Source: Sphingomonadaceae bacterium (lineage in GTDB: Bacteria; Pseudomonadota; Alphaproteobacteria; Sphingomonadales; Sphingomonadaceae). Taken from it: DNA of 18,490 nt. Under the pieces are notes generated by a model. It did not search any database, was not told the origin of the DNA, and saw only the letters and a list, made by a program, of their open reading frames with translations. Location: the NCBI GenBank assembly GCA_004282995.1, contig SHLU01000021.1, positions 1 to 18,490 on the forward strand. Reading direction: 5' to 3'. The position numbers were made by a program, and so were the translations under genes. Below, in pieces: positions 1 through 6,020 of the stretch. Every line of letters begins with the position of its first letter. Position 1 is the stretch's first letter.

Positions 1-24
1 CGCGCTGGCAAACTGCCAAGCGCG
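1..24 (-). terminator. Possible terminator hairpin after the stress operon
   Basis: An inverted repeat lies directly downstream of the last gene of the minus-strand operon. CGCGCT (1-6) pairs with AGCGCG (19-24) and GGCA (7-10) pairs with TGCC (14-17), leaving an AAC loop and one bulged A at 18. On the minus strand any T-run would fall outside the window, so intrinsic termination cannot be confirmed. The bases between this hairpin and the stop codon (25-58) show nothing else I recognise. Confidence 0.35.
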
Positions 25-58
25 CGCCGTCTACTGAAAGAAAGCGGATATTTTTGGG

Positions 59-553
59 TTAGCTGGCGACCCGGTTCCGCGTGTTACGGAGGGTGCGCCC
101 GGCCTTGCGACCCGCCTTGCGCCCAAGATCATGCACGGTATCGCGTGCAGTTGCTGCTAGATAGGAACTCTCGCGCTTGGCCTTCCGGCTCGTCCGCTCG
201 AGGGTATCGCCGACATCTTCCATCTTCTCGACGCTGGCTTCGCGGACGTCGCCAGCAAGGTCGCCCGCCGCGTCGATAACGCCAAGCGCATAGGCAACGC
301 CAGCTTCTGTGGCATAGGTCACCATATCAGCAGCCCGGTTGCCGAGCCGGCGCCCTGGCCTGGTCATAGCGCCGATCAACAGGCCGATGGTAGCGACCCC
401 GGCAACAGTGGCGATTGGATGTTCGCGCACGAACTCCTTGGCACTGTCGGCTGCCTTTTGCGCATCGGCTGCCCAATCGCGCTCGGCCAGGCGCGCCTGG
501 CCTTCTTCGATGCGTTTACGGAGGGCGTCGCGGGTTTCTTCGGTCGTCGTCAT
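59..553 (-). CDS. DUF883/ElaB-YqjD-like membrane-anchored stress protein
   Basis: Predicted 164-residue inner-membrane protein. Residues 1-44 form a charged helix (TEETRDALRKRIEEGQARL). They are followed by the REHPIATVAGVATIGLLIGA stretch (about 43-62), which is the hallmark transmembrane segment of the DUF883/ElaB family, whose E. coli members tether to the inner membrane and can bind ribosomes. Unlike ElaB, which ends soon after this helix, this protein continues for about 100 residues. The extension is an alanine-rich, weakly hydrophobic segment (73-102), a charged helix, and a very basic tail (RKAGRKAGRTLRNTRNR). The ATG at 553 is chosen because GGAG sits 7-8 bases upstream and the preceding gene stops one base away. 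A longer reading frame from 772 would run through that gene. It is the last gene of a four-gene operon under a predicted EcfG promoter. The family call is fairly sure; a ribosome or envelope role is inference. Confidence 0.85.
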   Translation of the reverse strand: MTTTEETRDALRKRIEEGQARLAERDWAADAQKAADSAKEFVREHPIATVAGVATIGLLIGAMTRPGRRLGNRAADMVTYATEAGVAYALGVIDAAGDLAGDVREASVEKMEDVGDTLERTSRKAKRESSYLAATARDTVHDLGRKAGRKAGRTLRNTRNRVAS

Positions 554-554
554 A

Positions 555-884
555 TTATATCTCCGATTTGGGGTTCGGGGTTTGGTGTTCTTCGCTCTCA
601 GCGTCGTAATCAGGGTCTCTGAGGGCCTCGAAGATCGGGTTTCGGGCGAACCACAGTACCACCGCTCCGATGAGTGCTGCCAGGACGCCCGGTTTCGATT
701 CGGCAGCATCGCTGGCTGTTTCGAGCAACTCCTCGGCACCGTCCTTGATCCGTGCCACTGCGCGGCGGCCAAGACTGCCGCTGTCGAGATCGGCCTTCAC
801 CCGCGCAATATCGGCATCGACCAGTGCCCGCGCGGCATTGCGCAGCAGGCGATCTTCGTGCAGCTGTTGGTCAATCCTGCTCAT
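555..884 (-). CDS. Small DUF3618-like membrane protein
   Basis: Predicted 109-residue protein with a charged amphipathic N-terminal helix (DRLLRNAARALVDADIARVK, about 11-30), an alanine/glutamate-rich helix, and one transmembrane segment (about 64-80, PGVLAALIGAVVLWFA). The C-terminal tail is acidic and proline-rich. The layout resembles DUF3618-type small stress membrane proteins, but I am not certain of the family. The ATG at 884 is preferred over the upstream start at 917 because GGAG lies 4 bases before it. This start also gives a 14-base overlap with the end of the holin-like gene, which implies translational coupling. Only one base separates its stop from the DUF883 start. No catalytic motif is visible. 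Confidence 0.8.
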   Translation of the reverse strand: MSRIDQQLHEDRLLRNAARALVDADIARVKADLDSGSLGRRAVARIKDGAEELLETASDAAESKPGVLAALIGAVVLWFARNPIFEALRDPDYDAESEEHQTPNPKSEI

Positions 885-1305
885 TACGCTCCGCCGGATC
901 TGTGAAAGCGTCACCAAGATCGCCGAATCTGCGCGAGGCGCGCCGGGCGAAGAATACTGTGCCGATCAGCAAGATGCCGACCACCACTGCAGTCGATCCG
1001 AATGCCGTGAGATAGGGGGCCAAAGCGAAGATAAGGCCGATAACAAGGCCAATCAGCGCCAGATGCAGAAACGCCAGAGCGCCAAGCCCGAAGACGAGAC
1101 CCTCGCGGGCCTTGTCACCGACATAGGCAACCCGCGTTTTTTGAAAGGCCACCTCGGCTTCGAGATAGGTCTTACCGTCTTCGAACAGGGCACTGACATC
1201 ATCTGCCAGCGAACCGAACGGCGGGGGCTCATCACCGCCGCCGTCAGGTCCAGGCGCTGTTTCCAGCTCTTTCGGATGCGCGTCGTCTACGGCATCATCC
1301 AGCAT
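871..1305 (-). CDS. Holin superfamily III (holin-X type) membrane protein
   Basis: Predicted 144-residue protein. The N-terminus (1-35) is acidic and proline-rich. An amphipathic helix (36-66, SLADDVSALFEDGKTYLEAE) comes next, then two long hydrophobic helices (about 69-97 and 103-119) separated by a short turn and closed by RRASRRFGDLG. This is the pattern of the 'putative actinobacterial holin-X' family (PF07332), which in proteobacteria is mostly chromosomal, found beside stress-induced genes, and not tied to phage lysis. The ATG at 1305 is chosen because AAGGGG lies 8-9 bases upstream; an in-frame TTG at 1323 lacks a comparable site. It is the second gene of the EcfG-promoter operon and overlaps the next gene by 14 bases. 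The actual function is unknown; a role in membrane curvature or envelope stress is a guess. Confidence 0.82.
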   Translation of the reverse strand: MLDDAVDDAHPKELETAPGPDGGGDEPPPFGSLADDVSALFEDGKTYLEAEVAFQKTRVAYVGDKAREGLVFGLGALAFLHLALIGLVIGLIFALAPYLTAFGSTAVVVGILLIGTVFFARRASRRFGDLGDAFTDPAERNEQD

Positions 1306-1326
1306 TCGCGCAGTCCCCTTCAACGC

Positions 1327-1908
1327 TTAACGGCGAAAGAGACGGGCAAGGATGTAACCGCCGATTGCTGCGATGCCGAGCGCCGTGCCAGGACTCTTGC
1401 GAACCATTTCGCGAGTGTCCTCGCCGAGTTCCTCGATGCTCTTGGCTTCGAGTTTGGCAGCATTTTCTTCCAGCGAGCGAGCGGCATTGCGAGCATAGTC
1501 GCCGTATTTGGGACCGAACTGATCGTCGATCTGTGTGGCATTTTCGGAAACCAGGCGGCTGAGTGCAGCCAGCGCTTCGCTGGCCTTGTGCTTGCCCTCG
1601 ACCGCCAGTTCGCTCGCCTTTACCTTGGCTTCTTCGCCATAGGCGCGCGCGTCAGTGGCGAGATCGCTGCTGCGGCCCTTGGCCTGGTCGCGATAGGTGC
1701 CAACGACCTGGCCTGCTTCTGCCTTGAGCGCGGCAGCAGCGGCCTTGGCTTCGTCGAGCGCCGCGTTGAAACGCGTCTTGGCTTCGTCGCGGTGTGCGGT
1801 CGCCTGGATCACTTCAGGTTCCTGTGCCGGCGTTGCCGATTTGCTGGTGGTGTTCTTCGACTTGGCGGTCGACTTTGAACCGCCCGAACTGCTTGCTGAT
1901 TTGGCCAT
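1327..1908 (-). CDS. Coiled-coil, tail-anchored membrane protein (DUF883-like architecture)
   Basis: Predicted 193-residue protein and first gene of the stress operon. It has a Ser/Lys/Thr/Ala-rich disordered head (1-31) and a long, alanine-rich, charged helical region (about 35-165) with an apolipoprotein-like repeating pattern (RDEAKTRFNAALDEAKAAAAA). A single C-terminal transmembrane segment follows (about 173-190, PGTALGIAAIGGYILARL), and the chain ends in FRR. The 'KSPGTALGIAAIGGYILARLFRR'-style end is that of ElaB/YqjD/DUF883 proteins, in which a long cytoplasmic helix is anchored by its tail. GGAGG lies about 9 bases before the ATG. The upstream region holds a perfect EcfG-type promoter. 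An exact family is not assigned. The protein could act as a membrane-bound scaffold, but no binding partner can be read from sequence. Confidence 0.82.
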   Translation of the reverse strand: MAKSASSSGGSKSTAKSKNTTSKSATPAQEPEVIQATAHRDEAKTRFNAALDEAKAAAAALKAEAGQVVGTYRDQAKGRSSDLATDARAYGEEAKVKASELAVEGKHKASEALAALSRLVSENATQIDDQFGPKYGDYARNAARSLEENAAKLEAKSIEELGEDTREMVRKSPGTALGIAAIGGYILARLFRR

Positions 1909-1971
1909 GTCGGGATCCCTCCGTTAGACGTTGTGATAACTGCGCTTCGATAAATACGCATGCACGGGTCC

Positions 1972-1996
1972 AACGCCGCTTGCACCGTATAGTTCC
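1972..1996 (-). promoter_or_regulatory. EcfG (general stress sigma factor) promoter of the four-gene membrane operon
   Basis: Reading the minus strand, GGAAC (1996-1992) is followed by exactly 16 bases and then CGTT (1975-1972). This is a full match to the alphaproteobacterial sigma-EcfG consensus GGAAC-N16/17-CGTT. It lies 63 bases upstream of the ATG at 1908, so a transcript would start near 1964 with a leader of about 55 bases. The motif is seen directly; its use by EcfG follows from established knowledge of the PhyR-NepR-EcfG pathway; actual activity is inferred. Confidence 0.8.
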
Positions 1997-1997
1997 G

Positions 1998-2027
1998 TTG
2001 CATAGAGCGCTCACCTATACCCTATAT
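1998..2027 (+). promoter_or_regulatory. Candidate sigma-70 promoter of eno
   Basis: TTGCAT (1998-2003) is followed after 18 bases by CTATAT (2022-2027), which would place the transcript start near 2034 and give a leader of about 43 bases before the enolase ATG. The surrounding CCTATACCCTATATGG is the most AT-rich part of the divergent region. The -35 box abuts the EcfG -35 box on the other strand. The match is modest, so this is tentative. Confidence 0.4.
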
Positions 2028-2076
2028 GGGGGTGTCTTACCAGTACACAACACCTGCGCGCCGGAGCAATTATCCC

Positions 2077-3363
2077 ATGACTGCCATCATCGATCTTCAC
2101 GCTCGCGAAATCCTGGACAGCCGGGGCAACCCCACGGTGGAGGTCGACGTCCTGCTCGAAGACGGCAGTTTCGGCCGCGCCGCCGTCCCCTCGGGCGCTT
2201 CGACCGGCGCACACGAAGCAGTCGAACTGCGGGATGGCGACAAGGGGCGCTACCTGGGCAAGGGCGTGCGAAAGGCCGTCGACGCGGTCAATGGGACTAT
2301 TTCCGACACTTTGCTGGGTCTTGATGCGGAGGACCAGCGCGATCTCGACCAGGTGCTGATCGATCTCGACGGGACCGAGAACAAGGCATCGCTTGGCGCC
2401 AATGCCATTCTCGGCACCAGCCTGGCGGTTGCCAAGGCCGCCGCTGCAGCACGGGGCCTGCCGCTGTGGGCCTATATCGGCGGAGTATCCGCGCACGTCC
2501 TGCCGGTGCCGATGATGAACATCGTCAATGGCGGCGAACATGCCGATAATCCGATCGACATCCAGGAATTCATGGTCATGCCGATCGGCGCCGATAGCCT
2601 GACCGAGGCGGTGCGCTGGGGCGCCGAAATCTTCCATACGCTCAAGAAGGGGCTGGCGGAAAAGGGCCTGTCGACCTCGGTCGGCGATGAGGGCGGTTTC
2701 GCTCCCAATCTTTCCAGCACACGCGATGCGCTCGACTTCATCATGCGTTCGGTTGAACAGGCCGGGTTCAAGCCGGGTGAACAGGTTGCGCTGGCACTCG
2801 ATTGCGCTTCGACCGAATTCTACCGCGACGGAAAATACGAAGTGTCGGGTGAAGGCTTGTCGCTGGGCGGCCAGGAAATGGCCGACTACCTGGCAAAGCT
2901 GTGCGCCGACTATCCGATCCGCTCGATCGAGGACGGCATGGCTGAGGACGACTTCGAAGGCTGGAAAGCTCTGACCGATGCCATCGGCGACCGCGTACAG
3001 CTGGTCGGTGACGATTTGTTCGTGACCAACCCGGCACGCCTGGCGATGGGCATCGAACAAGGCTTGGCCAATTCGCTCCTGGTCAAGGTCAACCAGATCG
3101 GTACGTTGACCGAAACGCTGGAGGCGGTCGATATGGCCCACCGCGCAGGATATACTTGTGTGATGAGCCACCGTTCGGGCGAAACCGAGGATGCGACCAT
3201 CGCCGACCTCGCGGTGGCGACCAATTGCGGACAGATCAAGACCGGCTCGCTCGCCCGCTCGGACCGGCTGGCGAAATACAACCAGTTGATCCGGATCGAG
3301 GAAGAACTCGGCAGCAGCGCACATTACGCCGGCGCCGCCTGTTTCGGAAGACTGGCCCGCTGA
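2077..3363 (+). CDS. eno: Enolase (phosphopyruvate hydratase)
   Basis: Cytosolic glycolytic enzyme that interconverts 2-phosphoglycerate and phosphoenolpyruvate with two Mg2+ ions; full length at 428 residues. Visible motifs are the N-terminal EILDSRGNPTVEVDV (11-25), the SASTG-type mobile loop PSGASTGAHEA (38-48), catalytic Glu205 in GDEGG, metal ligands Asp242 (LDCA), Glu285 (SIEDG) and Asp312 (GDDLF), catalytic Lys337 in the signature LLVKVNQIGTLTET (334-347), and SHRSGETED (364-372). All catalytic residues are present. The ATG at 2077 is chosen because the protein then begins at the conserved MTAIIDLHARE, with GGAG about 11 bases upstream; an in-frame start at 2026 would add 17 residues unlike the family. 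It diverges from the stress operon. No T-run terminator is visible before the next gene, so read-through into the kinase gene is possible. Confidence 0.98.
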   Translation: MTAIIDLHAREILDSRGNPTVEVDVLLEDGSFGRAAVPSGASTGAHEAVELRDGDKGRYLGKGVRKAVDAVNGTISDTLLGLDAEDQRDLDQVLIDLDGTENKASLGANAILGTSLAVAKAAAAARGLPLWAYIGGVSAHVLPVPMMNIVNGGEHADNPIDIQEFMVMPIGADSLTEAVRWGAEIFHTLKKGLAEKGLSTSVGDEGGFAPNLSSTRDALDFIMRSVEQAGFKPGEQVALALDCASTEFYRDGKYEVSGEGLSLGGQEMADYLAKLCADYPIRSIEDGMAEDDFEGWKALTDAIGDRVQLVGDDLFVTNPARLAMGIEQGLANSLLVKVNQIGTLTETLEAVDMAHRAGYTCVMSHRSGETEDATIADLAVATNCGQIKTGSLARSDRLAKYNQLIRIEEELGSSAHYAGAACFGRLAR

Positions 3364-3422
3364 ACTACAGCCAAGGTGCCGTGTTCGAGGCATCTTGGCA
3401 GCTATCGCACGAAGGCCCATAG

Positions 3423-3445
3423 TCCCTCTCCTCGAGGGGAAGGGA
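3423..3445 (+). repeat. C/G-rich hairpin covering the ribosome binding site of the kinase gene
   Basis: The sequence TCCCT (3423-3427) pairs with AGGGA (3441-3445), and after one mismatch TCCT (3429-3432) pairs with GGGG (3436-3439), with wobble pairs at both ends of this second block, around a CGA loop. The right arm contains the GAGGGG ribosome binding site and ends at the base before the ATG at 3446. It resembles the dispersed CCCTCTCC/GGGGAGGG intergenic hairpins common in proteobacterial genomes. It is not followed by a T-run, so it is unlikely to be an intrinsic terminator for eno. Confidence 0.5.
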
Positions 3446-4516
3446 ATGGCCGAATTTCCGACGCATCCCGACGCAGTGACGCCGGGCTGGCTGAGCGAAA
3501 CGCTCGGTGTGCATATCGACGCGGTCGAGTGGGTCCCAATCGGCACCGGGCAGGTCGCCGATAGCGTCCGGTTCTCACTCTCTACGAGCGAGGCCGGGAC
3601 TGTACGCGCAACCCTCGCAGCCAAGTTCCCTGCAGCCGATGCCACCAGCAGGGGCACGGCCGCTCTGATGGGCCTCTACGCCAAGGAAGTGCGATTTTAC
3701 CGCGAGATCGCGCCTTTGCTCGATGTCCGGGTGCCGGAAGTTCATTTTACCGGCCTATCCGAAGATGGCAGCGAGTTCCTCCTCCTGTTCGAAGATCTGG
3801 GACCCGCACGCGGTGGAGACCAGATTGCCGGCTGCACATTGGGCGATGCCGAGGCCGCGATCAGGCAAGCGGCGGCGATCCATGCTCCTTCGTGGCGCAA
3901 CGAGGATATCCTCGGACGCGACTGGTTGCAGGTCCAACCCGAGCTCACCGCGCAATTGCGCGAACTCTACCCGCAAGCCCAGGCGGTCTGGCGCGAACGC
4001 TATGCCGACCTGCTTGAACCTGAATTCATGGCCCTGAGCGAAGATGCTGCAGCGCTTAGCGATTGCATCTTTGCAATGCGTGAGGAGGAGCCGACAGGCC
4101 TGGTGCATGGCGATTTCCGGCTCGACAACATGCTATTCGATATTTGCAACGGAGCCGAAGCGGCTGCCATCCTCGATTGGCAGACGGTCAGCCCAGGTAA
4201 ACCTCTGACCGATATCGGCTACTTCCTTGGCTGCGGCATCGGGCAGGAATTGCGAGACGCGCATGAAGACCATTTGCTTGACCTCTACTGCGTCGAAATG
4301 GGGCAGCGCGGAGTCTCGCTCACGCGGGACGGCATCTGGAGTGATTATCGGCGCGGCGCGCTGAGCGGACTGACCACTGCCGTTTTCAGTGCAGCATTTG
4401 TCGAGCGGACCGAACGCGGCGATGCCAATTTCCTGTCGATGGCCCGCGGCGCCTGCGCACTTGCGCTGGAGCATGACAGCCTGGCTACTTTGAAGGAGCA
4501 ATGCGATGGCGCTTAG
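3446..4516 (+). CDS. Aminoglycoside-phosphotransferase-fold kinase of unknown substrate
   Basis: Predicted 356-residue cytosolic small-molecule kinase of the APH/choline-kinase/ecdysteroid-kinase-like superfamily. Seen in order: a probable ATP-binding lysine in LAAKFP (Lys60), a helix-C-like acidic segment KEVRFYREI (80-88), the hinge FEDL (115-118), the catalytic loop HGDFRLDNMLF (221-231; Asp223 as base, Asn228 as metal ligand), and the DFG-equivalent ILDWQ (242-246; Asp244). All key kinase residues are intact. The ATG at 3446 is favoured over 3395 because GAGGGG lies 6 bases upstream and the family-like sequence starts there. It overlaps the next gene by 11 bases, so the two products are probably made together. 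Genes of this type often sit with lipid, steroid or xenobiotic catabolism genes, but nothing here fixes the substrate. Antibiotic resistance is not implied by the fold. Confidence 0.88.
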   Translation: MAEFPTHPDAVTPGWLSETLGVHIDAVEWVPIGTGQVADSVRFSLSTSEAGTVRATLAAKFPAADATSRGTAALMGLYAKEVRFYREIAPLLDVRVPEVHFTGLSEDGSEFLLLFEDLGPARGGDQIAGCTLGDAEAAIRQAAAIHAPSWRNEDILGRDWLQVQPELTAQLRELYPQAQAVWRERYADLLEPEFMALSEDAAALSDCIFAMREEEPTGLVHGDFRLDNMLFDICNGAEAAAILDWQTVSPGKPLTDIGYFLGCGIGQELRDAHEDHLLDLYCVEMGQRGVSLTRDGIWSDYRRGALSGLTTAVFSAAFVERTERGDANFLSMARGACALALEHDSLATLKEQCDGA

Positions 4517-5597
4517 CAAGGGTGACGAGTACCCGATCCACCAGACTGCGGAGCCGGTTGCTTATGCCGGCACCGATCGCAATTTCTACGATCGCTATTT
4601 CTTCAATGGCTACGCGCCGGATGGCAGGGGGTTTTTCGCCGCCGCATTTGGCGTTTACCCGCATCTCGACATCGCCGACGCGCATTTCTGTGTCATCCGT
4701 GACGGTGTGCAGCATTGCCTTCATGCCAGCTGCATCTTGGGCATGGAACGCATGTCCATGGCGGTCGGGCCGATCCGCATAGAGGTTGTCGAGCCGCTGA
4801 AATCCTTGCGAATGGTGGTCGAGGAGCACGACGGCATCGCTGCCGATATCACCTTTGCCGGGCGGGCGTTCCCAATCGAGGAACCGCGTTTCACGCATCG
4901 CATGGGGCCACGCTCATTCATGGATTACACCAGGATGACGCAGAACGGCCGTTACCAGGGATGGATATCTGTTGATGGCGAGCGGCAGGAACTGTCAGAT
5001 GGAACCACAGGTACACGTGACCGCAGCTGGGGCGTCCGCCCGATCGGTATGCGCGACCCACAACCTGTTCCAGGGCACGAGGTACCGTCCTTCTTCTGGC
5101 AATGGACCCCGGTCAATTTCCCCAGCGGCAGCCTATTCTTCCACGTCAACAACGACACCCATGGCGAAGCCTGGAATACGCGCGCGGCCTGGGCAGCCGA
5201 CGGAGCGCAGGCGAGCGAGATAACCGATGGGCAAGGAGGAATGCGTACGCGTCTGGAAAGCGACACACGCTGGCCCAGTGGCGGCACGCTGTCATTGGCG
5301 TTGATGGGCGCGCCCGAACAGGTCGAGTTCGAACCGCTTGGCCGGTTCCAGATGAAAGGGCTTGGCTACACCCATCCCAAGTGGGGGCACGGGATATACC
5401 ACGGTGCACTCGCGGTAGAGCGCGAGGATATTGAACTTGGCGAGGTTGACCCGCTCCAACCCGAAAACCTGCATGTGCAAATTCCCGTTTCGGTCATGGG
5501 CAGCGATGGGTCGGAAGGGATCGGGGTGTTCGAACAGTTGATCCTGGGTCGCTTCGCGCCACTTGGGCTGAAGGGCATCCTCGACGGGTTTTCCTAG
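4506..5597 (+). CDS. Calycin/AttH-CrtC-like protein (DUF7064/DUF7065 type), unknown function
   Basis: Predicted 363-residue protein with no signal peptide or membrane segment. It is rich in beta-strand-like stretches. The motif GTRDRSWGVRPIG (169-181) is the most telling signature, shared with lipocalin-like AttH, hydroxyneurosporene-synthase (CrtC)-like and tocopherol-cyclase-like proteins, where G-x-R-D-x-S-W-G lies at the junction of two beta-barrel lobes. Further aromatic patches are FFWQWTPVNFPSG and GLGYTHPKWGHG. Such folds bind or convert hydrophobic ligands, so a hydratase, cyclase or carrier role is conceivable but unproven. The ATG at 4506 has AAGGAG (4493-4498) 7 bases upstream, inside the end of the kinase gene. 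Its stop codon lies within a CTAG shared with the stop of ribH. The coupling to a kinase suggests a shared pathway. Confidence 0.8.
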   Translation: MALSKGDEYPIHQTAEPVAYAGTDRNFYDRYFFNGYAPDGRGFFAAAFGVYPHLDIADAHFCVIRDGVQHCLHASCILGMERMSMAVGPIRIEVVEPLKSLRMVVEEHDGIAADITFAGRAFPIEEPRFTHRMGPRSFMDYTRMTQNGRYQGWISVDGERQELSDGTTGTRDRSWGVRPIGMRDPQPVPGHEVPSFFWQWTPVNFPSGSLFFHVNNDTHGEAWNTRAAWAADGAQASEITDGQGGMRTRLESDTRWPSGGTLSLALMGAPEQVEFEPLGRFQMKGLGYTHPKWGHGIYHGALAVEREDIELGEVDPLQPENLHVQIPVSVMGSDGSEGIGVFEQLILGRFAPLGLKGILDGFS

Positions 5598-6016
5598 CGT
5601 CCGAAGCGAGTCCGCAAGGCTAGAAGCGCCATTGCCGCATTCGCAGCTTCGCCGCCCTTGTTCTTGCGCGCAGGATCGGCGCGCTCCAGCGCCTGCGCTT
5701 CGTTCTCGGTAGTGATGATGCCATTGCCGATGGCTATCCCGTCCATCGTCAGCGCCAGGATACCGCGCGCGCTTTCACCGGCGACGATTTCGAAGTGATA
5801 GGTCTCGCCGCGAATAACCACGCCGATGGCGACGAACCCGTCGAAGTCACCGCTTTCTGCAGCCATGGCGATGGCGCCAGGCAATTCGAGCGCACCTGGA
5901 ACGGTCAGTACCTCAACATCATGCCCTGCGGCTTCCAGAGCGGAGCGGGCGCCGTCTACGAGCATGTCGTTTAGATGGTCGTAGAAACGGGCCTCGACAA
6001 TCAGGAAACGGGACAT
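5594..6016 (-). CDS. ribH: 6,7-dimethyl-8-ribityllumazine synthase
   Basis: Condenses 3,4-dihydroxy-2-butanone 4-phosphate with 5-amino-6-ribitylamino-uracil to give lumazine, the penultimate step of riboflavin synthesis. The 140-residue protein shows the substrate aromatic in ARFYDHL (9-15), the loop PGALELPGAI (40-49), VVIRGETYHFEIV (66-78) with the catalytic His74, and the phosphate-site and C-terminal region KNKGGEAANAAMALL. It is somewhat shorter than the usual 150-160 residues because the N-terminal arm is brief. The ATG at 6016 is chosen because GGAG lies about 8 bases upstream and the protein then starts MSRFLIVEARF. A longer frame from 6082 would overlap ribB. It lies 4 bases after ribB, which supplies one of its substrates. 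The stop overlaps the convergent gene's stop in CTAG. Confidence 0.96.
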   Translation of the reverse strand: MSRFLIVEARFYDHLNDMLVDGARSALEAAGHDVEVLTVPGALELPGAIAMAAESGDFDGFVAIGVVIRGETYHFEIVAGESARGILALTMDGIAIGNGIITTENEAQALERADPARKNKGGEAANAAMALLALRTRFGR

Positions 6017-6020
6017 GTGT

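Noticed and set aside
871..1305. Holin-like gene as evidence of a prophage
   Set aside because: No endolysin, integrase, terminase or structural gene nearby; this holin family is usually chromosomal in proteobacteria and here belongs to a stress operon.
670..1878. Plus-strand open frame of about 400 codons across the stress cassette
   Set aside because: It lies antisense to four genes with good ribosome binding sites and membrane helices; its product is low-complexity and has no recognisable domain.
2011..3657. Long open frame on the minus strand opposite enolase
   Set aside because: It mirrors the high-GC third-position pattern of eno, which has every catalytic motif; the antisense product resembles no protein.
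3446..4516. Kinase as an aminoglycoside resistance gene
   Set aside because: The fold is shared by many metabolic kinases, and its partner gene and context point to metabolism, not resistance.
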